Of a stretch of DNA of 64,000 nt, positions 25,751 through 34,696 are shown in pieces. The notes beneath the pieces are model-generated. The model saw only the letters and a list, made by a program, of their open reading frames with translations. It ran no database searches and was not told the DNA's origin. A program made the translations under genes and the position numbers. The stretch lies in NCBI GenBank assembly GCA_964342855.1, contig CAYFIB010000002.1, forward strand, positions 1-64,000, in the 5' to 3' direction. This stretch comes from JBCBJX01 sp964342855. Lineage in GTDB: Bacteria; Pseudomonadota; Alphaproteobacteria; Caulobacterales; Parvularculaceae. Numbering within the stretch: position 1 is the stretch's first letter; every line of letters starts with the position of its first letter.

Positions 25751-27283
25751 ATGGACGACGTGCAGATGAACCTGCTTGAATTCATGACCGGCGGCGTAGC
25801 CGCCGCGGCGAAAACCTCCTCGCATTCCCGCACGGCGGATCGCTTTGAGGGCGATAGCGAGGCGGGCGCGCTATTTGCTGCGACCTTCTCGGAAAAATCC
25901 GGTACGGATGAGGCGCCGAACGCTCCGTTTACGTTCGCCTTCGGCGCGTCCGCGCGGAACGCCGCGGGGCGCTATGGCGTTTCCGGGCCCCTTTCAGATG
26001 GTCCCCTCATCAACGAGAAGGGGGAAGGAACGTCGGACGTCGACATCGCGTCCGATGGCGCCGCGAACAAAGTACGCTCAGTCATATTCTCAAACGCCAA
26101 GGACGGTCTTGTTCGTGACGGCGCATTAGCTGGCGCTGCTCGAAACGGGCTCAATGACGGCGAGACGATCGCCGAAAGCAGCCCCGCGGGCGTTCGCGAA
26201 CCTCTGACAAAGACCGCGTCCCCGCTATCCGCCGCGGCGAACGGCGACACGACAACTGAAAAAACAAGTCGCGTGGCGGATGATCGCGACCCGCGCATCG
26301 TTGTCGAAGGCGCGGACGGGCGCGCGCGCGCGACGACCGACGCCAACTCGCCCGTCGTCGCCGCCGGATCCGACGCGCCCGCCATCGAGCTGGCCGCGGA
26401 AGCCGACGACGCCGCGCCGATTTCGCGCGCTGAACTCGCCGACGATACGAAGCGCGACATCGCCCCTCAAGCGGCCGGTCGGAGAGCGGGGCCGCCAGAG
26501 ACGGCGCCCGCCGCGACAGCGCAAATCGCCGCGAACGGTCCGGTCCGTAAGACCGCGCCGGGTCTTGAGGCGCAAACGGACGAAATTGCATCGCGTGTAC
26601 CTGTGGAGACCGACGCCGCAGACACGCGGGACGCGGCAACCGATCGACGCGACGTGTTTCAACGCGCCGGCGATCCGCGCGGCGCCGAGCGTATCGCGCC
26701 AACAGCCGCGCCTGTCTCCCGCCCCGCCGGGCGGGCCAACGCCGCCGAAGGTGATTTGACGATCACCGCTGAGCACGCGGACATTCCAGCCGAGACGGAC
26801 GCGTTGAGCGCCGCTGAAACGCGCGCGAGCGGCGAGCCGTCAGCGCCGTCCGCCGGGGCGGAGCTCGCTCGCGGGCAGGCGGTGCGCATCGCGCCGGAAG
26901 CGCGCGCGGCTATTGAACGCACGCTAGGTACGATTGAGCGCGGCGAAGACGGCCTCATCGAGATCGCGCTCGACCCGCCTGAGCTCGGTAAGCTGAAGAT
27001 TTCTTATGAGATGACGGCGGACGGCCTGACAGCGCGCGTCAGCGCGCAGGACCCGGCCGCGCTCGAACTCCTGCGCCGACATGCCGATACGCTGCTGAAT
27101 GATCTGCGCGATCTCGGTTTTGAAAATATCGATCTCGCCTTTTCAGGCGGGGAGAGCGGCGGCGAGGAGCGTCCGAACGAGGACCGCTCGCGCGCCGGCC
27201 CGAACGGCGACGCCGCATTCCGCCCTGAAACCGCGCCCCAGCGCTCGGCCATCACTGTCGATGGTCTTGATATCCGGATCTGA
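25751..27283 (+). CDS. fliK: Flagellar hook-length control protein FliK
   Basis: A 510-residue protein. The first about 380 residues are low-complexity and Ala/Asp/Glu-rich with little predicted fold, as in the molecular-ruler region of FliK. The C-terminal domain (about 385-470) has R-G-E-D-G-L-I-E-I-A-L-D-P-P-E-L-G-K-L-K-type sequence and L-L-R-R-H-A-D-T-L, the conserved domain that talks to FlhB. It starts with ATG 3 bases after a stop codon; a second in-frame ATG is at 25766. flgD follows 11 bases later. Confidence 0.9.
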   Translation: MDDVQMNLLEFMTGGVAAAAKTSSHSRTADRFEGDSEAGALFAATFSEKSGTDEAPNAPFTFAFGASARNAAGRYGVSGPLSDGPLINEKGEGTSDVDIASDGAANKVRSVIFSNAKDGLVRDGALAGAARNGLNDGETIAESSPAGVREPLTKTASPLSAAANGDTTTEKTSRVADDRDPRIVVEGADGRARATTDANSPVVAAGSDAPAIELAAEADDAAPISRAELADDTKRDIAPQAAGRRAGPPETAPAATAQIAANGPVRKTAPGLEAQTDEIASRVPVETDAADTRDAATDRRDVFQRAGDPRGAERIAPTAAPVSRPAGRANAAEGDLTITAEHADIPAETDALSAAETRASGEPSAPSAGAELARGQAVRIAPEARAAIERTLGTIERGEDGLIEIALDPPELGKLKISYEMTADGLTARVSAQDPAALELLRRHADTLLNDLRDLGFENIDLAFSGGESGGEERPNEDRSRAGPNGDAAFRPETAPQRSAITVDGLDIRI

Positions 27284-27294
27284 GGAGACGCCCC

Positions 27295-27972
27295 ATGAGC
27301 GAAACCGTACTCGCCACAAACTCCGCCTCGACCGCAGCATCATCAGCAAGCCAGACCGCGACGCGGGCCTCCTCCGCCGCAAGCGAAGACGCCCTTGGCT
27401 ACACGGATTTTCTCACGCTGCTGGTGAGCCAGGTGCGCAATCAGGATCCGCTCGATCCTCTGGATTCGACGCAATACGTCTCTCAGCTTGCCGAATTCTC
27501 CGCCCTCGAACAGCAGCTCGCGACGAACGAGACGCTGGAAACGATCAACAGCACGCTTCAGGGCGACGATGTGCAGAACGCCGTCAACTGGATCGGCCGT
27601 GAGGTTTCTGTTCAGGGCGCGGCGAGTCCTTATGATGGCGGGCCGATCGATTTCACGGTCGAGCCGCCCGAAGGCGCCGAGGTTGCGGAAGTTCAGGTGC
27701 GCAACAGCGCCGGCGGCGTGGTCGCGCGCTTTGAGATCGATCCAACGGATACGTCCTTCACCTGGAACGGTCTCGCCGAAACCGGGGGCGAAGCGGCCGT
27801 CGGGAACTACGGAGCCTCCGTGCGCTACAAGGCGGATGGGGTCACCATCGGCTCGCGCAGCGCGGTCGGCTATGCGGGCGTCACCGAAGTGCGCATTTCC
27901 GATGGCGGCGTGAAGCTGGTGCTGACGGACGGTCAGGAAGTGGACGTCTCGGCCGTCGAAGGGGTGCGCTGA
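27295..27972 (+). CDS. flgD: Flagellar hook-capping protein FlgD
   Basis: A 225-residue scaffold protein that caps the growing hook. The N-terminal segment D-F-L-T-L-L-V-S-Q-V-R-N-Q-D-P-L-D-P (about residues 34-51) followed by Q-Y-V-S-Q-L-A-E-F-S is the FlgD signature. The rest is a beta-rich FLN/Ig-like part. It is coexpressed with fliK, the hook-length ruler, and ends in convergent orientation 24 bases from the second fliL gene. Confidence 0.96.
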   Translation: MSETVLATNSASTAASSASQTATRASSAASEDALGYTDFLTLLVSQVRNQDPLDPLDSTQYVSQLAEFSALEQQLATNETLETINSTLQGDDVQNAVNWIGREVSVQGAASPYDGGPIDFTVEPPEGAEVAEVQVRNSAGGVVARFEIDPTDTSFTWNGLAETGGEAAVGNYGASVRYKADGVTIGSRSAVGYAGVTEVRISDGGVKLVLTDGQEVDVSAVEGVR

Positions 27973-27996
27973 TTTCAGGCGTCGCTCCCGCGGCGC

Positions 27997-28581
27997 TTAC
28001 AGATCCTGTCGCACAATTCCGAGAGTGAGGACGTGCTTGGCTTTGTCGCCAATGACGGAGCGTGAGGTGATGAGCAGACGCTCCTCCATCACTTCGGTGA
28101 CTTCCGGCGCGGTGATCTCGCCTGAAAATAGCCCGGTGTGGGAGAGCGCGAAGAGCGTCTCCAAAAGCGCGGCACGCAGTTTCGGCTCATAGGAATACGC
28201 GCCGCTGGAAGTTCCAGGCTCCATCTCCAGGGAGAGGTCGAGCACCAGCATGGCTTTCACGCCGTTCTCGCGCACGACCGGCACGATGAACTGGCGGCGG
28301 AATTCCAGATACTCCGCGGACGGGCTGTCGGATTTTTTACCGTGGCCGCCGCCGTGGCTGTCTTTTTTCTTTTTCTTCTTATCGGCTTTCTTGCCGTGGT
28401 CGTCTTTCTTCTTGTCGCCGTGGCCATCGTCCTTTTTGGCCTCGCCGTGACCATCGCCATGGTCGTCCGCGCTCGCGTCCTCGGCGTGCTCGGTCTCCTC
28501 GGCGGGCTTCATGACGAAACCGATGCCGGCGCCCGCGAGGACGCCGACGACGATGATGATGATGGGCAGTAGCTTGGCCAT
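27997..28581 (-). CDS. Second FliL-like protein with His/Lys/Asp-rich linker
   Basis: A 194-residue single-pass membrane protein, similar in architecture to FliL: an N-terminal helix (about residues 4-24), a long charged linker (about 26-86) and a FliL-type globular domain in the periplasm (about 90-194). The linker holds seven histidines in repeats such as D-D-H-G-D-G-H and D-S-H-G-G-G-H. It is a paralogue of the fliL at 36030-36617, which has the same kind of linker. It ends the long operon that begins with that gene. The second copy may act on a different stator or ring part. Confidence 0.8.
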   Translation of the reverse strand: MAKLLPIIIIVVGVLAGAGIGFVMKPAEETEHAEDASADDHGDGHGEAKKDDGHGDKKKDDHGKKADKKKKKKDSHGGGHGKKSDSPSAEYLEFRRQFIVPVVRENGVKAMLVLDLSLEMEPGTSSGAYSYEPKLRAALLETLFALSHTGLFSGEITAPEVTEVMEERLLITSRSVIGDKAKHVLTLGIVRQDL

Positions 28582-28586
28582 AGCGC

Positions 28587-29333
28587 CTAGAATGGCGAAA
28601 TGGCGTCAATAATCTGTTGCCCGTAGCGCGGTTGTTGTATGTCGCTGATCTGGCCGCGGCCGCCATAGGCGATGCGGGCGTCGGCGATCTTGTCGTAGGT
28701 GATCGTGTTCGCCCGCGAAATGTCCTCCGGACGGATGATGCCGGCGACCTGCAGGTCGCGCAGCTCGTAGTTCACGCGGACTTCCTGGCTGCCGACGATG
28801 ACGAGATGCCCGTTGGGCAGCACTTCCACGACCGTCGCGGCGAGGCGGAGCTTGATGTCCTCCTCCCGCTGCACCTGACCGTCGCCCTGCGAGGTGGATG
28901 TTGATGAGGTGTCGATGGCGGGTGAGAGGCCGGCGCCCTCCGGGAGAAAATTATCGACCGTCTGATTGAGGCCGAGCAGGTTCGCGATGTTCACGTTCTG
29001 CGCGCCCGTGCGCGAGCGCGTCGTGGAGTTGGAGATCTGGGCTTCGTCCTCGATCTCGATGAGGATCGTCAGAATATCGCCGCGACCGCGGGCGCGGCGG
29101 TCGCCGAAGAGGCTTTCCGGGCCGGAGCGCCAGAGCGAGCCTGCCGCTCCCGCCTCGATAACCGCAGCGTTGTCGTATGCGATCGCGCGGCGCGCGTCGT
29201 CGGGGCGCGCGACTTCCGGGCGTTGGCCGCCGGGCGCGGAAAGTTCCGGCGCGCGGCCGACGCGCCAGAGCTGGCTGGCGCAGCCGGAGGAGAGGAGCCC
29301 GACGAGGGCGAGGGAAAGAACGGCGCGTTTCAC
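28587..29333 (-). CDS. flgH: Flagellar L-ring lipoprotein FlgH
   Basis: A 248-residue outer-membrane lipoprotein that forms the L ring bushing. It has a signal peptide with lipobox L-S-S-G-C (Cys18). The conserved L-F-G-D-R-R-A-R-G-R-G-D-I-L-T-I-type segment near residue 80 and the V-L-P-N-G-H-L-V-I-V-G-S-Q-E region in the C-terminal half are diagnostic. It overlaps flgA by 4 bases. Confidence 0.96.
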   Translation of the reverse strand: MKRAVLSLALVGLLSSGCASQLWRVGRAPELSAPGGQRPEVARPDDARRAIAYDNAAVIEAGAAGSLWRSGPESLFGDRRARGRGDILTILIEIEDEAQISNSTTRSRTGAQNVNIANLLGLNQTVDNFLPEGAGLSPAIDTSSTSTSQGDGQVQREEDIKLRLAATVVEVLPNGHLVIVGSQEVRVNYELRDLQVAGIIRPEDISRANTITYDKIADARIAYGGRGQISDIQQPRYGQQIIDAISPF

Positions 29334-29788
29334 AGTCTCACCTCGATCAGGTTGGGCCCGGAGACGACGCCGGAGACGGACGTGCGCGAGCTTAAATTCA
29401 TGACGCGGACGAGATCGCCGGAGCCGCCGCGATCCATGGCGCGGCCTTCGGTTTCGATGGTGAGCCCGCCCATGGAGTAGACCATCCGCACCAGCGCATT
29501 GCGCTCCACAAGGGTGGGCGAGCGCAAATCGGCGTCGGTCACCACGCGTCCGGCGTAGACCGTGCGGGCGGCTTCCTTGCCGACGATGGCGGCGAGGCGG
29601 ATGCGCGCGTCCGTCGCGCGGTCTTTCAGTTCCTGTTCGCTCGCGGTCGGGTCTTCCGGAAGCGGCGCCGGGGCGACGGCTTCCTTACCGATGAGATCGC
29701 CCGCGCGGATCGTCGCGACGGCGACGACTTCCTGCGCGGCGGCGGGGGCGGCGATGAGAAGGGAGAAGATGAGAGCGATGCGGATCAT
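29330..29788 (-). CDS. flgA: Flagellar P-ring chaperone FlgA (short form)
   Basis: A 152-residue secreted protein with a signal peptide ending in P-A-A-A-Q. The SAF-type domain is seen from G-K-E-A-A-R-T-V-Y-A-G-R-V-V-T through L-V-E-R-N-A-L-V-R-M-V-Y. FlgA helps P-ring protein FlgI assemble. The usual enterobacterial protein is about 220 residues, so the N-terminal domain is reduced here. The gene lies between flgG and flgH, matching the alphaproteobacterial order flgF-flgG-flgA-flgH. Confidence 0.93.
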   Translation of the reverse strand: MIRIALIFSLLIAAPAAAQEVVAVATIRAGDLIGKEAVAPAPLPEDPTASEQELKDRATDARIRLAAIVGKEAARTVYAGRVVTDADLRSPTLVERNALVRMVYSMGGLTIETEGRAMDRGGSGDLVRVMNLSSRTSVSGVVSGPNLIEVRL

Positions 29789-29793
29789 GGGGC

Positions 29794-30579
29794 TTACCTC
29801 AATTGAACCATGGCGGTGAGCATCTGATCGGCGGCGGAAACGACGCGCGAGTTCAGCTCATAGCCGCGTTGGGCTTCGATGAGGTCGGCGATCTGCTCGA
29901 CGACGTCGACGGAGGATTGCTCCAGATAGCCCTGGCGGATGGTGCCGGCGCCGTCGACGCCTGCTTCCCCGATGATCGGAACGCCGGAGGCGGCGGTCTC
30001 GCGGAAGAGGTTCGAACCGATGGCCTCAAGCCCGGTTTCGTTCGTAAAGGTCACGATATCGAACACGCCAAGCAGCTGCGCCTGCGGCTGACCGTCGAAA
30101 TAAGCGTATAGCTCGCCATCGGCGTTGATGGTGACGTCGCGCGCGTCGTCCGGCACGGTGATGCCGGAGGCGAGGGGGTAGCCCTCGGAATTCACGATCT
30201 CTCCGTCCGGGGAGAGTTTGAACGTGCCGTCGCGCGTATAGGCGCTGTCCCCGGAGGGAAGCTGGATTTCAAAATAGCCGCGCCCGTCGATGGCGACATC
30301 CAGCTCGCCGCCGGTCGCTTTCAGGGAGCCCTGCTCGATGGACATGGAAACGGCCGAGGGGCGCACGCCGAGGCCGATCTGAACGCCCGCCGGCAGCACG
30401 GCGCCGGTTTCGGAGTTCACGGCGCCAGCGGCGGTCGCCTGCTGATAAAGAAGATCGGAAAACTCCGCCCGCCGCGCATTGTACGCGGTGGTCGACATGT
30501 TCGCGATGTTGTTCGAGATGACCTCGACGCGCGTCTGCTGCGCGTCCATCCCGGTGGCTGCGATCCTGAGCGCGTTCAT
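29794..30579 (-). CDS. flgG: Distal rod protein FlgG
   Basis: A 261-residue rod protein with the usual N-terminal S-N-N-I-A-N-M-S-T-T-A-Y-N-A-R-R-A-E-F-type motif (about residues 23-42), a D-G-R-G-Y-F-E-I-Q central part and the C-terminal L-I-E-A-Q-R-G-Y-E-L-N-S-R-V motif. The length is exact for FlgG. It follows flgF by 55 bases in the same operon. Confidence 0.96.
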   Translation of the reverse strand: MNALRIAATGMDAQQTRVEVISNNIANMSTTAYNARRAEFSDLLYQQATAAGAVNSETGAVLPAGVQIGLGVRPSAVSMSIEQGSLKATGGELDVAIDGRGYFEIQLPSGDSAYTRDGTFKLSPDGEIVNSEGYPLASGITVPDDARDVTINADGELYAYFDGQPQAQLLGVFDIVTFTNETGLEAIGSNLFRETAASGVPIIGEAGVDGAGTIRQGYLEQSSVDVVEQIADLIEAQRGYELNSRVVSAADQMLTAMVQLR

Positions 30580-30634
30580 CAGGTTTCTCCTGGTTACGCC
30601 GCCGCCCGTTCAGGGCCGCGGGGCTCGTGGGGTT

Positions 30635-31348
30635 CTAGGCGGTGCGGCCCAGACGTTCGATGGTTGTTCGTATGCGGTCGTCTTCGTCCTGCATGAGGGA
30701 TTGTCCGAGTTCGAAGGCGCGCTGCACTTCGATGAGGCGCGTGATCTCCTGAACCGGGTTGACGTTGCTGGATTCGGTGAAACCCTGGGCGAGGGAGCCC
30801 GTGGCGGGGCGTGAGGCGCTCGCGACATAGAGGCCGTCGCCTTCGCGGGTGAGGGCGTCCGGCTCCGCCGCAGCAAGGCCGATGCGGCCGAGCGGCGCGT
30901 CGCCGACGGAGATTGAGCCGTCGGGCGCGACATAGATCGGTTCGGAGGTCGGCGGCAGGACGATCGGCGCGCCGGCGTCGTCCAGAACGGGGTAGCCCGC
31001 CGCCGTTACCAGCCCGCCTTCGGCGTTAATGTTGAATGCGCCGGCGCGGGTGAGGCGTTCGCCGTTCGCCGTCTCAACACGGAAGAAACCTTCGCCGCTG
31101 ATGGCGATGTCCAGTTCGCGACCCGTTTTGACAAGGGAGCCCTGTTCGAGATCGACAAAGCGGCCAGCGACTTCGGTCGCGACGACCGGAGACATCTCAT
31201 TGTCGCGCGCTTGCACGAAATCGGAAAAGATCAGGCCTTCGCGCTGAAAGCCGTCCGTCGACATGTTTGCAATGTTGTTCGCGGTCACATCCATGGCCCG
31301 CATGAGGCCGGACTGCCGAGACAACAGGACGTAGCCTGCGTTATCCAT
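30635..31348 (-). CDS. flgF: Proximal rod protein FlgF
   Basis: A 237-residue rod protein. The N-terminal helix is followed by A-N-N-I-A-N-M-S-T-D-G-F-Q-R-E; the central part has G-E-G-F-F-R-V-E and the C-terminus has E-S-S-N-V-N-P-V-Q-E-I-T-R-L-I-E-V-Q-R-A-F-E, as in FlgF. I chose the ATG at 31348, because upstream sequence belongs to the neighbouring gene and lacks rod-protein similarity. It overlaps the end of the TPR gene by 8 bases. Confidence 0.95.
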   Translation of the reverse strand: MDNAGYVLLSRQSGLMRAMDVTANNIANMSTDGFQREGLIFSDFVQARDNEMSPVVATEVAGRFVDLEQGSLVKTGRELDIAISGEGFFRVETANGERLTRAGAFNINAEGGLVTAAGYPVLDDAGAPIVLPPTSEPIYVAPDGSISVGDAPLGRIGLAAAEPDALTREGDGLYVASASRPATGSLAQGFTESSNVNPVQEITRLIEVQRAFELGQSLMQDEDDRIRTTIERLGRTA

Positions 31349-33704
31349 CTGTCGCCAGCTCCTCGAACACGACGAGTTCTCTCGCGGTAGTCGCTGCAAG
31401 ATCCTTCGCAGCGTCGAGCGTTGGCGATGATGGTGCGTCCATCTGGGTAAAGAAACTCTGAAAGCCCTGATAAAGCTCCGGGTTCGACGCGGAGAGCGTC
31501 GCGGCGGCTTCGGCGGGCAACACCCGGCGACGCGCCATGTAAGCGGCGAGGGCGAGGCGCTTGGCGGCGGTGAGCGGTTCGCCGCGCTCGGTTTCAGAGA
31601 GGCGTTCGTAATTCGTTTGCAGAAGGTCCGCCGCGCGGTCCCAACGACCAAGCCGCCAGAGGGCGGACAGAACGAGGGGCGCCGTTTCGTCGTCGACGTC
31701 GCTGAAGATGTCCGCCGCCGCCGCCGCGTCGCCGTTCGCAAGGTGGGCGCGGGCGATCAGCGCCTTGAACTGGGGTTCGTCGGCGAATTCGCTCGCCGCC
31801 GTCACGGCGTCCGCAAAGCGGGCGCGACGGTAAGCGGCGGTCGCGGCCAGTAAGGCGCGGTCGCGCGCGCGCGCGTCGGAAACTTCAGAAAGAACGTCTG
31901 CGGCGGCGTTGGAGAGCCCCGTATCGATCAGCGCATCTGCGACGGCGAGGCGGATATCGTCCGCAAGCGCATCGGCGCCGATGAGGTCCGGGTTCGCCAG
32001 AAACGCTTCAAGGGTCGCAAGCCGCGTGGGGGCATGCGTGGATTTGATCCGGTTGTTGATGGTCTGGCGAACCGTGTCGATCACTTCCGGCTGTTCGCCG
32101 TAAACGGGCGTGAAATCGGTGTTGAGCACGAACACGGCGCCGGCGACGTCGCCGCTTTCGGCGAGAAGCTCGATGCGGCCGCGCTGAACCATCTCGCCGA
32201 ATTCCGTGCGGCGACGCTCGAAGGCGAGGGAGGCGAGGTCGAGCAGCAGGTCTTCGTCCGGCTGCGTTCCGGCGTCGAGGTGCAGGCGCGCGCGCGCGAG
32301 AAGCGCGGGCGCGCGAATATAGTCTTCTTTTTCGGTCAGCTGCCGGAGAATGTAGTCGGCGCGTTCGTAGTCGCCTTCGGCCTGCAGAATGAGGGCGGAG
32401 AGAAGCCGCGGGCGCGGCGCGTCATAGCCGCCCGCGCGTTCGGCGAGAGCGAGATAGATGCGCGCTTCTTCGGTGTCGCCGATGCTGGCCGCGGATTCAC
32501 CGAGGCTGAGGGAGATCTCCGCAAGCAACGGCTTGGAAAGTCGCTGTACGGCGTCGTCGGCGCGGCGAGCCGAGGCGAGCGCGGCTTCCGGCTCATTGCG
32601 CGCGCTGAGGGCGGCGGCCTTCCAGATCGCGTGAAATCCGCGGCAGTAGTCGCCGCGCAGAAGCGCGCCGTTCTCGGAGGGTTTTTTCTCTTCCAGAAGT
32701 TCGCCTGCTTCGATGAGCGCGAGGGCGGGCGTGTCGTCGAAGCCGAGGCTTTCCAGAACGTTCGCTGCTTCCGCACCGAAGCCGAGGTGCAGGTACTGCC
32801 GCGAAAGGGCGAAGGCCGCGCGCCGGTCCGGCGTGTCGAATTCACCAACCAGTTGCTGGCGCAGAACGGAGATGCGGGCGAGCCCCGCATCGCCGTCCAG
32901 CACGGCGCCGTCATTGAAGACGCCGTCGGCGATGCAGGCGGTTGACGGGGCGCGTTCGGGCTGGGCGATGGTCTTGCCGTCGGTGCGGGCGACACGGACG
33001 GACTCGTTCACCGGCGCCGGGCCTGTGCCCTGGGCGTCGTGGAATTCTTCGCGGGCGGCGTCTTCGTCCAGCGTGACGAAACCGTCGTTCGCGGCCTGCG
33101 CAAGCAGCGCAAGAAGACGGCGGCGCGCCGTTTCGTACTCGTCTTCCTCGTCGGCGGTCTGCGGGGCCGATGACGCGGCGGTCGCCGCCTGGGGAGAGCC
33201 GCGATGGTCGCCAGCGTGGTCGTCGCCGTGTTCTTCAGCATGTTGCGCGCCGCTATCGGAACTTGCTGCGTCGGGCGCTGCGGCGGCTGGTTGTTGGACC
33301 GGCGCGCCAGCCGTCTCCGTCTCACGCGCCTCGAAGACGTCGATGACGATGCGATTGCCGCCGAAATCGAACACGTTCGCCTCGCAGTCGCAGGCGAGGG
33401 TGATGGTGATGAGCGAGGCCGAGCCGCGTTCGCCCGCGCGAATGGCGGCGATGCGCCCGCCGCCGATGGCCGCGCGCGCGGCGCTCAGATCATACTGCAT
33501 GACGCCGCCGACGATCCGTATTTCAACGGTTCGACCGACATGACTGTGGAAATAGGTCCGGCTCTCGGGGTTGTCGATGACCAGTCGCGTGAAGCTTTCG
33601 TGCTCGCCCAGACGTACGCGCCCGGTCGGCGCCTGCGCGGCCGCGCTCGCGAACCCGGTAAGGATCGCGAGCGTTGCAAGGAGGGCGAGTGCGGCGCGCG
33701 TCAC
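31341..33704 (-). CDS. Large secreted AMIN-like/TPR-like protein of the stator operon
   Basis: A 787-residue exported protein that I cannot assign to a named family. It has a signal peptide (about residues 1-24), then a beta-rich region (about 28-125) resembling AMIN domains: R-V-R-L-G-E-H-E-S-F-T-R-L-V-I-D, later N-R-I-V-I-D-V-F. A linker with four histidines follows (about 140-200), and then helical repeats of the TPR type (about 270-760). AMIN domains target envelope structures. It lies between motA and flgF, near a motE-like gene. In rhizobia MotE assists the periplasmic motor protein MotC, so this may be a MotC-like stator partner. Confidence 0.75.
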   Translation of the reverse strand: MTRAALALLATLAILTGFASAAAQAPTGRVRLGEHESFTRLVIDNPESRTYFHSHVGRTVEIRIVGGVMQYDLSAARAAIGGGRIAAIRAGERGSASLITITLACDCEANVFDFGGNRIVIDVFEARETETAGAPVQQPAAAAPDAASSDSGAQHAEEHGDDHAGDHRGSPQAATAASSAPQTADEEDEYETARRRLLALLAQAANDGFVTLDEDAAREEFHDAQGTGPAPVNESVRVARTDGKTIAQPERAPSTACIADGVFNDGAVLDGDAGLARISVLRQQLVGEFDTPDRRAAFALSRQYLHLGFGAEAANVLESLGFDDTPALALIEAGELLEEKKPSENGALLRGDYCRGFHAIWKAAALSARNEPEAALASARRADDAVQRLSKPLLAEISLSLGESAASIGDTEEARIYLALAERAGGYDAPRPRLLSALILQAEGDYERADYILRQLTEKEDYIRAPALLARARLHLDAGTQPDEDLLLDLASLAFERRRTEFGEMVQRGRIELLAESGDVAGAVFVLNTDFTPVYGEQPEVIDTVRQTINNRIKSTHAPTRLATLEAFLANPDLIGADALADDIRLAVADALIDTGLSNAAADVLSEVSDARARDRALLAATAAYRRARFADAVTAASEFADEPQFKALIARAHLANGDAAAAADIFSDVDDETAPLVLSALWRLGRWDRAADLLQTNYERLSETERGEPLTAAKRLALAAYMARRRVLPAEAAATLSASNPELYQGFQSFFTQMDAPSSPTLDAAKDLAATTARELVVFEELATDG

Positions 33705-34573
33705 GCGGCCTCTGTCACCGGCAGTCCGCGCAGGGCTTCTTCGACTTCGGCGAAGCTCGGGCGGACTTTGTACGGAATGTTCTGGCGCGCGACCTCGACG
33801 CAGATGGTCGGCGGGTGTTTCTGCAGGTTGGCGACGAGGGTGTCGCGAATGAGTTCGTAGAAGCGCTGGTCTTCTTCCTGAATGGTTTTCGCCTTCGCCG
33901 CGAACGGGCCGACAAGACCATAGGCGAGGAAGACGCCGAGGAACGTGCCGACGAGGGCGCCGCCGATCAGCTGGCCGAGAACTTCCGGCGGCTTGTCGAT
34001 GGAGGCCATCGTCTTGATGACGCCGAGAACGGCTGCGACGATGCCGAGGGCGGGAAGGCCGTCGGCCATGTTCTGCAGGGCGTGGGGGCCGTGCTGGCCT
34101 TCGTGCTTCTTGGCTTCCAATTGTTTGTCGAGCAGGTCTTCAACCTGGTGCGGATCATCAAATGCCATTGTCGCGGAGCGGATGGTGTCGCAAATCATGT
34201 TCACGGCGGATTTGTCCGCGGCGATTTTCGGATAGCGCGCGAAGATGGAGGAGTCCTGCGGCGCTTCGATATGCTGTTCGATGGCGACCGGGCTCTGACG
34301 CGCGACACGGATCAATTCAAACATCAGGCAAAGGAGGTCCTGAAAGTCCTTACCCTTCCATTTCCCGCCGGCGAATACGCTTTTGATATCGCCCATGGCG
34401 TGCTTGATCGTCGTCATGTCGTTGGAGACAAGAAACGCGCCCACAGCCGCCCCGCCGATCATCGACATCTCATAGGGCAAGGAGTGCAGGATGATGCTCA
34501 TCTTACCGCCTGCGGCGAGATACCCGCCGAAGACCATGACCATCGTGACGACAATGCCGATGATAGAGCCCAT
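33701..34573 (-). CDS. motA: Flagellar stator protein MotA
   Basis: A 290-residue proton-channel subunit. It has four membrane segments (about residues 1-20, 33-50, 170-190 and 200-225) and a large cytoplasmic loop (about 60-165). The L-P-A-L-G-I-V-A-A-V-L-G-V-I-K-T-M segment contains the conserved Pro and is typical of the proton-driven MotA. It overlaps the following gene by 4 bases. motB is separate, about 12 kb away in this window. Confidence 0.96.
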   Translation of the reverse strand: MGSIIGIVVTMVMVFGGYLAAGGKMSIILHSLPYEMSMIGGAAVGAFLVSNDMTTIKHAMGDIKSVFAGGKWKGKDFQDLLCLMFELIRVARQSPVAIEQHIEAPQDSSIFARYPKIAADKSAVNMICDTIRSATMAFDDPHQVEDLLDKQLEAKKHEGQHGPHALQNMADGLPALGIVAAVLGVIKTMASIDKPPEVLGQLIGGALVGTFLGVFLAYGLVGPFAAKAKTIQEEDQRFYELIRDTLVANLQKHPPTICVEVARQNIPYKVRPSFAEVEEALRGLPVTEAA

Positions 34574-34635
34574 CGAGCAGCCTTTGCGTTGAGGATCGGC
34601 CGGCGCCCGCTGCGCCCCGCTACGGGACGGTTTTC

Positions 34636-34696
34636 GCCCTCACAGCGTAAACATTCTCTTTATTCAAATTGAAAATATCTTGGTTCAGAAGATATT
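34636..34696 (-). promoter_or_regulatory. Candidate internal promoter region of motA with AT-rich palindrome
   Basis: The 121-base gap between motE-like and motA holds a perfect 8-base inverted repeat, AATATCTT (34674-34681) and AAGATATT (34689-34696), spacer 7, whose right arm overlaps the motE-like stop. Nearby on the minus strand is TAAA-N7-TTTA, two bases away from a CtrA-type box. The rest of this operon has gaps of only a few bases, so separate control of motA is likely. Confidence 0.4.
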
